Below, piece by piece: positions 37,076 through 45,961 of a stretch of DNA of 64,000 nt. The DNA is from an uncultured Verrucomicrobiota bacterium (GTDB lineage: Bacteria; Verrucomicrobiota; Verrucomicrobiia; Opitutales; Seribacteraceae). A program made the position numbers and the translations under genes. How positions within the stretch are numbered: the stretch's first letter is position 1; the number at the start of each line of letters is the position of its first letter. The notes beneath the pieces were generated by a model, which was given only the letters and a program-made list of their open reading frames with translations, was not told where the DNA came from and searched no databases. Where the stretch lies: contig CACFTI010000002.1 in NCBI GenBank assembly GCA_902569115.1, positions 1 through 64,000 on the forward strand. The letters are read 5' to 3'.

Positions 37076-39373
37076 CTAATTTCCCTCAAAATCAAAAGTC
37101 ACCTGATCTTTCCCCTGTTTGGGGTTCGGTTCTTCGGACTCCGCTTTGTTGACTGGTTCTTTAGCGGCTACCGGCTCAGGCTCTATCTTAGACGTTTCTG
37201 CTTTCTTTCCAGCAGGCTTGGGTGGTTCGGGCTTTTCTGACTTTGCATCTTCTTGTTCCTCTCCTTCTGGAGAATCATCACCATTTTCCCTGGGTGCGTT
37301 GACCACACGATCGACTTTATGTGCCGTGAGTGTACTTCCCTTAACCCCGCGTCCCTGTATTTCCAACCAGGCAAAATCAAATTCAATTACCTTTTCACGG
37401 ACTCTTTTTAATTCGGGATCCAAATGAACCAGAATGTTGCTGTTCTTTTTCTCAGAATCATGAACTGCAAAGAAGAAAATACGGGATTTTGAATGGGTCT
37501 TAAAAAGAGGATACTCTTTGTCCCTGGTGACGCCCCCGATCTTAAATTTTTTAGCATATAGTCGTCCGCTCTTTCCATCGCGATATACCATATTGTAAAC
37601 CTTTGAATCATCTCTGCGAAAGACAGATACACGGAGAGGAGATTTTCCGACAAACATTTTGTCAGCAATTTTCATCACCTTCATGACCCCGTCTTTACCA
37701 AAAACAATCACATCATCGAGGGTGGAGCATTTTTCAATCGCTTCATCCTTCTTCAAACTATAGCCGGCAAAGCCATCCTTACGGTTCAGATAGAGGGTTT
37801 CATTCGCAACCACTACCTGAGATGCTACAATTTTATCAAAAGGCACCAGCTCGCCATCTTCGGACCGGCTTATTTCGGTCTTTCGTTCCTTACCTTTTCC
37901 GTATTTTTTCTTAAGCTCCTTGAGGTAGCGAACCGCATACCTTGTCATTTGGGCTAAATGGCCTTCCACTTCCTCAATCTCGTCCTCGAATCCTTTGATA
38001 AGTTCGTCTGCGCGGAATGAGTCAAATTTGGAAATTCTTTTTATTCTAATTTCCAGCAGGCGGAGGATGTCATCCTGTGTGATAGCCCGTTTAAAAATTT
38101 TCACATAGGGCTTAAGCCCTTTATCAACCGCAGAAATCACCCCTTCCCAAGTCTCTTCTTTTTCGATGTCCCGATAAATTCTTTTTTCGATAAAGATTTT
38201 TTCAAGGGAGGCGAAATGCCATTTTTCCTGTAATTCCCCAAGTTTTATTTCAAGTTCCTGACGAAGAAGCTCCCGGGTCAACTCAGCGGAAGATTTCACC
38301 AAATCATTGACCGACAGGAATTGAGGGTGATTATGTTGAATCACACAGGCATTGGGAGCGAGGCTGACTTCACAGTCAGTGAAGGCATAAAGTGCAGGCA
38401 AGGCATCCTCGGCAGAGACCGTCGATGGCAGATGCACCATGATCTCGACGAACTCAGCAGTATTATCCTCTATTTTGGCAATTTTGATTTTGTTCTTATC
38501 ATTGGCTGACAAGATGGAATCGATCAAACTGGTGGTAGTCGTGCCAAAAGGAATCTCCGTTACTTTTAGTAAATGCTTCTTTACCTTTTCGATACGGGCA
38601 CGGACGCGTACCCGCCCTCCCCTGGCACCCCCATTATAATCCGTGCAGTCAGCAATCCCACCCTGTGGAAAATCGGGAAGCAAACTGATTGAATTTTTCC
38701 GGAGGCCATCAATCATGGCGTCAAGAATTTCGATAAAATTGTGAGGTAAAATCTTTGTGGATAGACCGACTGCAATTCCTTCTGCACCCTGGGCGAGCAA
38801 AACAGGGAATTTGACTGGAAAAGTGACGGGCTCCTTGTTCCTTCCATCATAGGAGGATGCCCAGGTTGTGACTTTGGGACTAAAAATAACTTCAAGGGCA
38901 AACGGCGTCAGGCGTGCCTCAATATATCGTGGAGCCGCAGCAGAATCGCCGGTTAATACATTTCCCCAATTTCCTTGGGTATCAATCAAAAGATCTTTTT
39001 GGCCAAGTTGAATCATCGCATCCCCAATCGAGGCATCCCCGTGCGGGTGATACTTCATGGTATTACCGATCACATTCGCGACCTTATTGTAACGACCATC
39101 CTCCAATTCTTTCATGGAGTGAAGGATCCGTCGCTGAACCGGCTTCAACCCATCGTCCGCATGCGGAACGGCTCTTTCAAGGATTACATAGGATGCATAG
39201 TCGAGAAACCAATCTCCATACATATCATCCACATAGATGGCATCATTGTCTCCATTTTTTTCGGCCAAACCTTGTCCCAAAGTTTCCGGATCGAACCTCG
39301 GTGTGGGTTCAGCAGGCTGCTGTTCAGCATCCTGCTCGTTTTCTTCTTCCGTGGTACTCTCGTCCTCCGACAT
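37076..39373 (-). CDS. parC: DNA topoisomerase IV-type subunit A (ParC/GyrA family)
   Basis: A 765-residue type IIA topoisomerase breakage-reunion subunit. The winged helix and catalytic tyrosine are in APRYIEARL, near HPHGDASIGDAMIQLGQ. A coiled-coil tower and C-terminal blades follow, then a low-complexity tail (about 690-765) rich in Glu, Lys and Pro. No GyrA-box QRRGGKG is visible, which argues for a decatenating topoisomerase IV-type rather than a gyrase. The parE-type gene is 10 bases upstream on the same strand. I cannot exclude that this pair is the only type IIA enzyme of the cell. Confidence 0.9.
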   Translation of the reverse strand: MSEDESTTEEENEQDAEQQPAEPTPRFDPETLGQGLAEKNGDNDAIYVDDMYGDWFLDYASYVILERAVPHADDGLKPVQRRILHSMKELEDGRYNKVANVIGNTMKYHPHGDASIGDAMIQLGQKDLLIDTQGNWGNVLTGDSAAAPRYIEARLTPFALEVIFSPKVTTWASSYDGRNKEPVTFPVKFPVLLAQGAEGIAVGLSTKILPHNFIEILDAMIDGLRKNSISLLPDFPQGGIADCTDYNGGARGGRVRVRARIEKVKKHLLKVTEIPFGTTTTSLIDSILSANDKNKIKIAKIEDNTAEFVEIMVHLPSTVSAEDALPALYAFTDCEVSLAPNACVIQHNHPQFLSVNDLVKSSAELTRELLRQELEIKLGELQEKWHFASLEKIFIEKRIYRDIEKEETWEGVISAVDKGLKPYVKIFKRAITQDDILRLLEIRIKRISKFDSFRADELIKGFEDEIEEVEGHLAQMTRYAVRYLKELKKKYGKGKERKTEISRSEDGELVPFDKIVASQVVVANETLYLNRKDGFAGYSLKKDEAIEKCSTLDDVIVFGKDGVMKVMKIADKMFVGKSPLRVSVFRRDDSKVYNMVYRDGKSGRLYAKKFKIGGVTRDKEYPLFKTHSKSRIFFFAVHDSEKKNSNILVHLDPELKRVREKVIEFDFAWLEIQGRGVKGSTLTAHKVDRVVNAPRENGDDSPEGEEQEDAKSEKPEPPKPAGKKAETSKIEPEPVAAKEPVNKAESEEPNPKQGKDQVTFDFEGN

Positions 39374-39383
39374 TGGCTTACGA

Positions 39384-41321
39384 TTAGGCAGCTTCGCTTT
39401 TTACAGCGGTGCTCTCCTCCTTGGTTTGGGAAATCTTTTTCTCGGGTTCCTCTTCTGCTTTCTCAGACTTCTCATCTACTATATCAAGTTCGAAGCGTAG
39501 ATTACGAATAATATACTCCTGTCGTTCAGGCGTGTTTTTACCCATAAAGAATTTGAGCATCTCTTTGATCGACTCATGTGCGTCAATCTTCACCGGATCC
39601 AAGCGGATATCCTCACTGATAAAATGTTTGAATTCATCAGGTGAAATTTCTCCCAAACCTTTAAAACGGGTAATTTCGGGATTCTTGCCCAAAGTTTTGA
39701 TTGCCGCTTCCCGTTCCGTATCGTCGTAGCAGTAAAGAGTCGATTTTTTATTCCTCACCCGAAAGAGTGGGGTTTGCAAAACAAACAAATGACCCTGGCG
39801 GATAAGTTCAGGAAAAAATTGCAGGAAAAAAGTGATCAGTAAAAGACGGATGTGCATACCATCGACATCAGCATCGGTGGCAATGACCACTTGGTTATAA
39901 CGCAAATCCTCCAGATCCTCCTCAATTCCGAGGGCGGCTTGGATAAGGTTAAATTCCTCATTTTCATAGACAACCTTCCGGGTAAGACCAAAAGAATTGA
40001 GGGGTTTACCCTTTAAACTAAAAACCGCCTGAAACTGAACATCCCTTGCTTTTGTGATCGATCCACTCGCTGAATCTCCCTCAGTAATGAAGAGTGTGCT
40101 CTTGAACTTATTCTTATCCTTGGTGTTTAAATGTACCCGGCAGTCACGAAGCTTTCGGTTATGCACCTTACTTTTCTTGGCCCGCTCACGGGCTATTTTC
40201 TGAATTCCTTTCAGTTCCTTTCTTTCGCGCTCACTGCGCTGAATTTTTGCCTGCAAGGCATCCGCTGTTTCCGGATGCTTATGCAGAAAATTATCCAGTT
40301 TTTCCTTAAGAAAATTCCCGACAAATGTGCGAATGGTTTCGCCTTCAGGGGACACGGTTAACGAACCTAGTTTTGTCTTGGTCTGAGATTCAAAAACGGG
40401 TTCCTGCACCTTCACACTAATTGCAGCAACCAGCCCGCCACGAATATCAGTCGCTTCGAAATTCTTTTTCGTAAAGTCCCGGATCGTTTTAACCAAGGCT
40501 TCCCTAAACGCAGCTTGGTGCGTGCCTCCCTGAGTGGTGTGCTGACCATTCACGAAAGAAAAGTAATCTTCCCCGTACTGTTCAACATGAGTGAAAGCCA
40601 CTTCGATGTCATTTCCCTCAATATGAATAATGGGATAAAGTGTATCTTCAGAAAGGTTTTCGTTTAATAAATCTTTCAACCCCTCTTTGGAGCGAAAGCG
40701 TTTTCCATTATAACGGATTGTCAGTCCTTTATTGAGGTAGGTATAGTAGCGAAGCATTCGTTCCACATACTCGTTCCGATACCGGAACTTCTTAAACATG
40801 GCCTCGTCAGGCAGGTAGGAAATCACCGTACCATTTTCTTCAGTTGTCTTCTTATTCTTTTTGTCCTGTGACTGAGGATCTCCCTGGGAATACTCAATCC
40901 TACGGGTTTCTCCTTCCCTGAAAGATTGAATATCAAACTTGGTGGACAGGGCATTAACCGCCTTGATACCCACACCATTCAATCCCACTGATTTCTTAAA
41001 GGCTTCAGAATCGTATTTAGCTCCGGTATTAATTTTGGAAGAACAATCGAGGAGTTTTTCCAAAGGGATGCCCCGACCAAAATCTCGTACGACCACATGC
41101 TGGCCATCACATTCCACATCGATTTGTTTTCCGAAACCCATCACGAATTCATCGATGCAATTATCGAGCACTTCCTTCAGTAGAACATAGATTCCATCGT
41201 CCTCCGATGAACCATCACCCAACTTCCCAATGTACATACCCGGACGCAAACGGATGTGCTCTTTCCAATCGAGCGACTTTATGCTGTCCGCCGTATAATT
41301 ATGATCAGCCATTGATCCCAC
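39384..41321 (-). CDS. parE: DNA topoisomerase IV-type subunit B (ParE/GyrB family)
   Basis: A 645-residue ATPase subunit. The GHKL domain starts [19 protein letters not shown] and has [13 protein letters not shown]. The TOPRIM metal-binding motifs are [17 protein letters not shown] and [13 protein letters not shown]. The end includes [13 protein letters not shown] and the conserved [11 protein letters not shown]. The C-terminal Glu/Lys-rich tail mirrors the tail of the A subunit. The ATG at 41312 (fourth codon) is an alternative start. It diverges from the EI24-like gene across 116 bases that carry a small TGAAAA/TTTTCA inverted repeat (41374-41390). Confidence 0.92.
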   Translation of the reverse strand: MGSMADHNYTADSIKSLDWKEHIRLRPGMYIGKLGDGSSEDDGIYVLLKEVLDNCIDEFVMGFGKQIDVECDGQHVVVRDFGRGIPLEKLLDCSSKINTGAKYDSEAFKKSVGLNGVGIKAVNALSTKFDIQSFREGETRRIEYSQGDPQSQDKKNKKTTEENGTVISYLPDEAMFKKFRYRNEYVERMLRYYTYLNKGLTIRYNGKRFRSKEGLKDLLNENLSEDTLYPIIHIEGNDIEVAFTHVEQYGEDYFSFVNGQHTTQGGTHQAAFREALVKTIRDFTKKNFEATDIRGGLVAAISVKVQEPVFESQTKTKLGSLTVSPEGETIRTFVGNFLKEKLDNFLHKHPETADALQAKIQRSERERKELKGIQKIARERAKKSKVHNRKLRDCRVHLNTKDKNKFKSTLFITEGDSASGSITKARDVQFQAVFSLKGKPLNSFGLTRKVVYENEEFNLIQAALGIEEDLEDLRYNQVVIATDADVDGMHIRLLLITFFLQFFPELIRQGHLFVLQTPLFRVRNKKSTLYCYDDTEREAAIKTLGKNPEITRFKGLGEISPDEFKHFISEDIRLDPVKIDAHESIKEMLKFFMGKNTPERQEYIIRNLRFELDIVDEKSEKAEEEPEKKISQTKEESTAVKSEAA

Positions 41322-41373
41322 CTATCCTGTCCACACTACAATCTATAAGGAATAAGAATCAATTTTGTCCACT

Positions 41374-41390
41374 TGAAAACTCGATTTTCA
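41374..41390. repeat. Small inverted repeat in the parE/EI24 divergent region
   Basis: TGAAAA, 5 bases and TTTTCA form a perfect 6-base inverted repeat between two divergent genes. It could be an operator or chance. It is not followed by a T-run on the plus strand. Confidence 0.25.
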
Positions 41391-41437
41391 GGAAAAAACT
41401 TGCATTTAATTCATGATGACATCTTGTTTTTCGATTT

Positions 41438-42127
41438 ATGATTTCCAATTTCTTGAAAACATTTCAGCAAATTAATGATCCGAAAATCCTTAAGGCTCTC
41501 GTCTTGGCGACCCTGCTAACCCTGCTGTCGATCGTTTTGGCGGTAACTCTTGGAGTAGCTCTGCTTGACAGCATCCTCGATATCTTCTCCAACACTCTTC
41601 AAACCTGGTTCGGAAGGGGAGAGGGTTGGTTTCGAGGTATTGCCCAATTTATGGGTGGTACTATAATTTTAATAATATCTTATTTCTTTTTCGCGGGCAT
41701 TCATGGAGCATTCGTGGGGATTTTCATTGATGATATTCTAGACTCGATTCAACAGAAATACTACCCGACTATACCCTGGGAAAAGGCCCCCTCTTTTCTG
41801 ACTTCTCTATCCTTTTCTCTACGCATCCTTATCCATACCATCTTATTGAATCTTATCGCTTCTCCCTTACTCATCCTTGGTTGGTTTATCCCCCCCGTAG
41901 GCCTTACTTTGCAAATCCTTTTAAATGGCTATCTCTTGGGTAAGGAATATGGACAACTTGTGGAATTTCGCATTTCCCCATCAGCATCCCTTAAACCAAC
42001 TCCCAAATATTTCAGCAATGGTATCATTGCTTCCAGTATATGGATTATTCCGATCCTGAACTTGGTAGCCCCCATTCTCCTGATAGGGTCGGTTCTTCAC
42101 TCACGGGCAAAACTGCTAGAGGAATAA
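41438..42127 (+). CDS. EI24/CysZ-like membrane protein
   Basis: A 229-residue integral membrane protein with about five hydrophobic segments. The NGYLLGKEYGQLVEFR stretch resembles the EI24 (PF07264) family end motif. EI24-type proteins include CysZ, a sulfate permease, but many members have no known function. There are no cysteine or sulfate genes nearby, so I do not call it cysZ. The stop is 6 bases from the convergent TPR gene. Confidence 0.72.
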   Translation: MISNFLKTFQQINDPKILKALVLATLLTLLSIVLAVTLGVALLDSILDIFSNTLQTWFGRGEGWFRGIAQFMGGTIILIISYFFFAGIHGAFVGIFIDDILDSIQQKYYPTIPWEKAPSFLTSLSFSLRILIHTILLNLIASPLLILGWFIPPVGLTLQILLNGYLLGKEYGQLVEFRISPSASLKPTPKYFSNGIIASSIWIIPILNLVAPILLIGSVLHSRAKLLEE

Positions 42128-42133
42128 GTAAAC

Positions 42134-42916
42134 CTATTTTTCCTGAGAGTCCTTCCCCGCGGAATCATCCACCTTCCGGGAAAGGAATTGGAAATAGTGT
42201 AACCTGGCGACCTGCCACATATAAGTTCCGGTAGACTGCCCGTATTCGTTCTCAAACGCTTTTCTCAGGAGTTTCTTAGCCATCTCCTTATTTTGTGCAA
42301 CCAGTTCTGCATAGATTCCAACATAAAGGTTTGCATGAAAGAGAACCCTGGTCCGATAATTTTCAGGATAATCAACTTCTTCGATCTTTCTAAATACCTG
42401 ATCTGGGCTTAGGCGACCGGCAAACATTTCATATAATAATGGATATGGCGGACGATCATCCTTTTCGTATTTTAGAAGTCCTTCACGAGCGCTTTGTAAT
42501 CCCTTGCTTTTGAATTGGGACATGAACCGCCAAATTCCGTTTTCACGGTCAACTGCGTCGTAATTGTGATAAATTTCAAACTGTCTCGCAGCGTTTTCGT
42601 ACTCTTTCAGATAAAAATATGCGATACCAAGACGCCAATGTGAGACCTCAAGCGAGGGGTCTAATTGGATCATTTTTTCGTAATCTGATTTGGCTCCCTC
42701 AAAATCACCCAGGAAAAGTCTCATATCTCCGCGCCCGGACCAGCCGCTGATAGACCGGGGATTGTTTTGGATTATTTTCAGGAAATTCTTTTCTTTTACC
42801 TGAAATGAATTTTCTAAACGGACAAGGTCCGAAGATTTCTCAGTTTCAACTGAGAATAATTTTACAATGGTTAATGGTACAAAAAGAAATGATTTAAAGA
42901 CATTGCTGGAAATCAT
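42134..42916 (-). CDS. TPR-repeat protein, last gene of the moxR operon
   Basis: A 260-residue protein with a hydrophobic N-terminus that may be a signal or anchor (about 1-24). Two to three tetratricopeptide-like helical pairs (about 45-150) include WSGRGDMRLFLGDFEGAKSDY and WRLGIAYFYLKEYENAARQF. TPRs mediate protein contacts. It overlaps the preceding gene by 4 bases, so it is a tail member of the nine-gene operon that begins with moxR. BatE of the Bacteroides aerotolerance operon also has TPRs, a functional parallel rather than proven homology. Confidence 0.8.
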   Translation of the reverse strand: MISSNVFKSFLFVPLTIVKLFSVETEKSSDLVRLENSFQVKEKNFLKIIQNNPRSISGWSGRGDMRLFLGDFEGAKSDYEKMIQLDPSLEVSHWRLGIAYFYLKEYENAARQFEIYHNYDAVDRENGIWRFMSQFKSKGLQSAREGLLKYEKDDRPPYPLLYEMFAGRLSPDQVFRKIEEVDYPENYRTRVLFHANLYVGIYAELVAQNKEMAKKLLRKAFENEYGQSTGTYMWQVARLHYFQFLSRKVDDSAGKDSQEK

Positions 42917-43335
42917 TGGCTTCGTTCGAATTCATCTTTAAATTTGGCCCCTTTTTTTGTGCCGTTTTCATCCCATTCCTCAATCAAACCGTATGCCTCC
43001 CCCTCTTTTATTTTGGTCTGGGAACGGATTTCTCCATTTTCATGATAAGATAAAGCCAATCCAGTGAAAGGCAGCTCAGCACCAATCTTATACCACATTT
43101 GATCTTCCCTAAACTCCAAGTCTTCATCCTGGTTAAGTTTTTCAAATCCATCTAATTCACTCTGTCCCCGCTGAGGAAAATTTAGTGCATCCATACTGCA
43201 CTGAGAAGGAAGCCAAATAAAAGCTATCGCTAATAAAAAAATTGAGGCCAACCACCAGTAATACATCGTGGGTATTCGCTTCCACCATGGTAGGTCTTTA
43301 GGATCCGGCGGATCCGGAAAAGTAAAATCTTCCAT
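42913..43335 (-). CDS. Single-helix membrane protein with YwqK/MORN-like segment
   Basis: A 140-residue protein with one transmembrane helix (about 30-48, WLASIFLLAIAFIWLPS). The C-terminal LSYHENGEIRSQTKIKEG and GLIEEWDENGTKKG resemble YwqK-type repeats: short beta hairpins of the form 'Y-x-x-N-G-x-x-x', seen in MORN-variant proteins. No enzymatic motif is visible. It sits between the DUF4159 and TPR genes with a 23-base gap on one side and a 4-base overlap on the other, inside the moxR operon. Confidence 0.7.
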   Translation of the reverse strand: MEDFTFPDPPDPKDLPWWKRIPTMYYWWLASIFLLAIAFIWLPSQCSMDALNFPQRGQSELDGFEKLNQDEDLEFREDQMWYKIGAELPFTGLALSYHENGEIRSQTKIKEGEAYGLIEEWDENGTKKGAKFKDEFERSQ

Positions 43336-43358
43336 AAATCAGAAACTAATTATGGCTT

Positions 43359-44366
43359 TTAGTTGAGCAAGGCATAAAGGAAAACATTCATCCCTAAACG
43401 TGCATAGAACGAATGAGCATAGTTACTAATCTCTTCACCCTGATAGTACTTAAATATTCGCCAACGACCAGTGGGTTCCTGCACCCATGCGGGGCGCTGG
43501 CCGGGTTCCGAATAAATTATATCCTTCAGTCCATCTTCCCGAATCACTTCAAAAGTTTTTCCTGCAAAAGAAGCCAGCTTTAGGTTTTCATCAAAGTTTT
43601 CAGCTGATTCTCTTATTCTAAAAGAAATTGGCGGTATCCAATTCCCAAATTCATCTCTTCCCCATCCCATCGCGCAAATGGGAGAGGCCACACAGGCAAG
43701 CCTTCCCTTAACTTTTATGCCAACAAAGGAGTATGTTCCCTGAGGCCATTTTTCCTGTTCCACAAATGTTAGAACCGTCTCAGGCAGACTTTTCTGGGAA
43801 GCTTCAATTTTAAGATCAGAATTTTGAGGGAGTCCCTTAAAGAAGACCCGAAATAGATCATGACTCCGGTCCAGGGGAATGAAGGCCTTTTCGGGAAAAA
43901 CATCCTTAAACCATTCTCTAACTTCGGGACGCTCTTCCCAGGCCGCATAACTATGGCCCAAGTCAGCACCCAAAAAGGAAGCTTTAATGCCAGCATCCAG
44001 ATAAACAAACCCTCCCAGTTCCATATATCTACGCAAAGCCTGATTCTCTTCCGCGGAAAACTCTAAGTTGGTTTGGTCGTCACAGTTGATGTAAAGTATG
44101 GGGTTTTCAAAAATTCGCTCATCGGTGAGTTCTGAAATAAAAAGCGGATCGGTGTCGAATTTTGCCCAAGTCTGCTCATTCATCATAGTTAGAAGACTGG
44201 GCAGGGCGTCCGGATAACGTCGAACCCCACTGGGGTTTTTCATTAGTTGCATGACTCGTAAACCATCTTCCGGCACCAGTGGTTGGGAGTCCTGGGCAAG
44301 GATGTCATTTTTGAACAAGCCAAAAACAAACAAAAAAAAGAAAAAGATAGAAAAATTTTTACTCAT
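43359..44366 (-). CDS. DUF4159 protein, exported
   Basis: A 335-residue protein with a strongly hydrophobic signal peptide (about 1-24). It carries a flavodoxin/glutamine-amidotransferase-like DUF4159 fold: PILYINCDD near residue 93, then ENQALRRYMELGGFVYLDAG. The segment LGHSYAAWEERPEVREWFKDVFPE is family-like. DUF4159 genes are often found next to moxR/VWA operons in PVC bacteria; the role is unknown. It overlaps the HEAT gene start-to-stop by 4 bases. Confidence 0.82.
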   Translation of the reverse strand: MSKNFSIFFFFLFVFGLFKNDILAQDSQPLVPEDGLRVMQLMKNPSGVRRYPDALPSLLTMMNEQTWAKFDTDPLFISELTDERIFENPILYINCDDQTNLEFSAEENQALRRYMELGGFVYLDAGIKASFLGADLGHSYAAWEERPEVREWFKDVFPEKAFIPLDRSHDLFRVFFKGLPQNSDLKIEASQKSLPETVLTFVEQEKWPQGTYSFVGIKVKGRLACVASPICAMGWGRDEFGNWIPPISFRIRESAENFDENLKLASFAGKTFEVIREDGLKDIIYSEPGQRPAWVQEPTGRWRIFKYYQGEEISNYAHSFYARLGMNVFLYALLN

Positions 44367-45961
44367 GGTTGCACACCATTTCTTTGCAATTCAATCCGGA
44401 TCATGGAACTGATTCGGGATTCCGGGTTTAGGGAAAGATAAGTTTTGAGAATATTCATTCCCTGTGCAGGTTCTGCAAGCAAGGCATCCATCGCGGCCCG
44501 TTGGATTACATATTCATCATCCAATAAGGATCGTTCCATTATTTTGACCCAGCCAGGCTCTTTACGTGCCGCAAACGCACGAATAGTGACAGCACGAACA
44601 TTGGGATTTTCATCAATTAATAAATCGAAGCCGTATTCATCAACAGCCTCCTGTTCTGCATTAATTAAGGATTCGGCCAAGAATTTCCTGACATCATCGT
44701 GGGAGCTTTCAACCAAAGAACCTAGTGTTCCTAGATCCAATCCTTTGATTCGACCACGCAAAGTGTTGACCACAGCAGTCCTTACTCCTTCATCGCGATC
44801 CTTGAGTGCGGGGATCCACTCCTGAGATTTCGCCCATCCATTCGATAGGCTGATATATCTTTGCCACGCAACCGTACGCATTCTTGAACTACCGTGCTGG
44901 GTAAGGGACTTATACACCCCGACCCCGTCAGCACCCATGGCAGAAACCGCGTAAAGAATCGTCGTTACCTGAGAACTCATTCCCTTGGCGGAAAGTAAAT
45001 ATTTCTTAATCCGTTCGATAACCGAGGGATTAATTTTCTCACCAAACCTGGCCAATTCAACAGCAGCCATCGAAGTGACTTCTGCGTCGGAGTCTTCGGT
45101 CATGGATCGTAAGATTGAGCGGTATTTGGTATGATAACGATTACAATCCCTGGCAACATCCACGATTTTTAGCCGTACCCCACGATCCTCATGTTTGGAA
45201 AGTTTTTCAATTTCTGCAATAATCCGTGGTTGGCTTGCATTGATAGATATTCGGTCGAGAGCCGTGAGTAAGACCCCTCGATCTTGGTCCTGCAAAAGTT
45301 TCTCCAGCGTCAAGGGTGGCAAGGGAACACGAAGGTAAGAATGATACTTCAATATATTCTGCCTAACAATGGCATCCTCATCCAAGAAGGCCCGCTGAGT
45401 TAAGGAGTATAAATCGGGACGTAAACTGGCGGAGACAGACCGATAAACTGGACGCCCATTCACTACCACCCGCTCGACACCACCCCGCATCATGGGAGTT
45501 ACAAGGCGAGGAATCAAAGTGGATACCTCTCTTCTCACTTCCACATCGGGATCCCCAATTTTTGAAAATATTTTTTCCACCAAAGATTTATCATACACCG
45601 GGTATCCATTCAGGAAATGCTCCGACAGAGAAACCATAGCTGCTCTCCTGACCAGGGGACTCTGGTCATCTAAAGCTCCAATCAGAAAACTCGAGCTTAG
45701 GCTACCAGGATACTTACCCAATAACTTAGCCGCACCTACCCTCTCTCCCTGCTGACCATGCCTTAAATCGATCTCCGCCTTTTGGATGGTTTCCAACTGC
45801 GAAGACCTTTTCGGCGGTTGTGGAACTGATTGATTGTAATCAGTGGCGTTTGTTTCAGCAGACTCTAAAGGATTGAACAAAGGCGGGGGTGCCAATGGTA
45901 CTTGGCCAAATATGAGTTTTATCCATGACCCCAAAAGAAAGATGTAAAAAATTCTTTTCAT
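44363..45961 (-). CDS. HEAT-repeat protein, exported
   Basis: A 532-residue protein with a signal peptide (IFYIFLLGSWIKLIFG). The rest is a series of about 30-residue helical repeats: DQSPLVRRAAMVSLSEHFL, DPDVEVRREVSTLIP, DRGVRLKIVDVARDC, DEGVRTAVVNTLRGR and ENPNVRAVTIRAFAAR. HEAT repeats provide curved protein-binding surfaces, here in the periplasm. It overlaps both operon neighbours by 4 bases, so it is tightly linked to the VWA protein and the DUF4159 protein. A scaffold role is inferred. Confidence 0.85.
   Translation of the reverse strand: MKRIFYIFLLGSWIKLIFGQVPLAPPPLFNPLESAETNATDYNQSVPQPPKRSSQLETIQKAEIDLRHGQQGERVGAAKLLGKYPGSLSSSFLIGALDDQSPLVRRAAMVSLSEHFLNGYPVYDKSLVEKIFSKIGDPDVEVRREVSTLIPRLVTPMMRGGVERVVVNGRPVYRSVSASLRPDLYSLTQRAFLDEDAIVRQNILKYHSYLRVPLPPLTLEKLLQDQDRGVLLTALDRISINASQPRIIAEIEKLSKHEDRGVRLKIVDVARDCNRYHTKYRSILRSMTEDSDAEVTSMAAVELARFGEKINPSVIERIKKYLLSAKGMSSQVTTILYAVSAMGADGVGVYKSLTQHGSSRMRTVAWQRYISLSNGWAKSQEWIPALKDRDEGVRTAVVNTLRGRIKGLDLGTLGSLVESSHDDVRKFLAESLINAEQEAVDEYGFDLLIDENPNVRAVTIRAFAARKEPGWVKIMERSLLDDEYVIQRAAMDALLAEPAQGMNILKTYLSLNPESRISSMIRIELQRNGVQP

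Noticed and set aside
41438-42127. Calling the EI24-like gene cysZ
   Set aside because: No sulfate assimilation genes nearby, and the family contains many proteins that are not CysZ.
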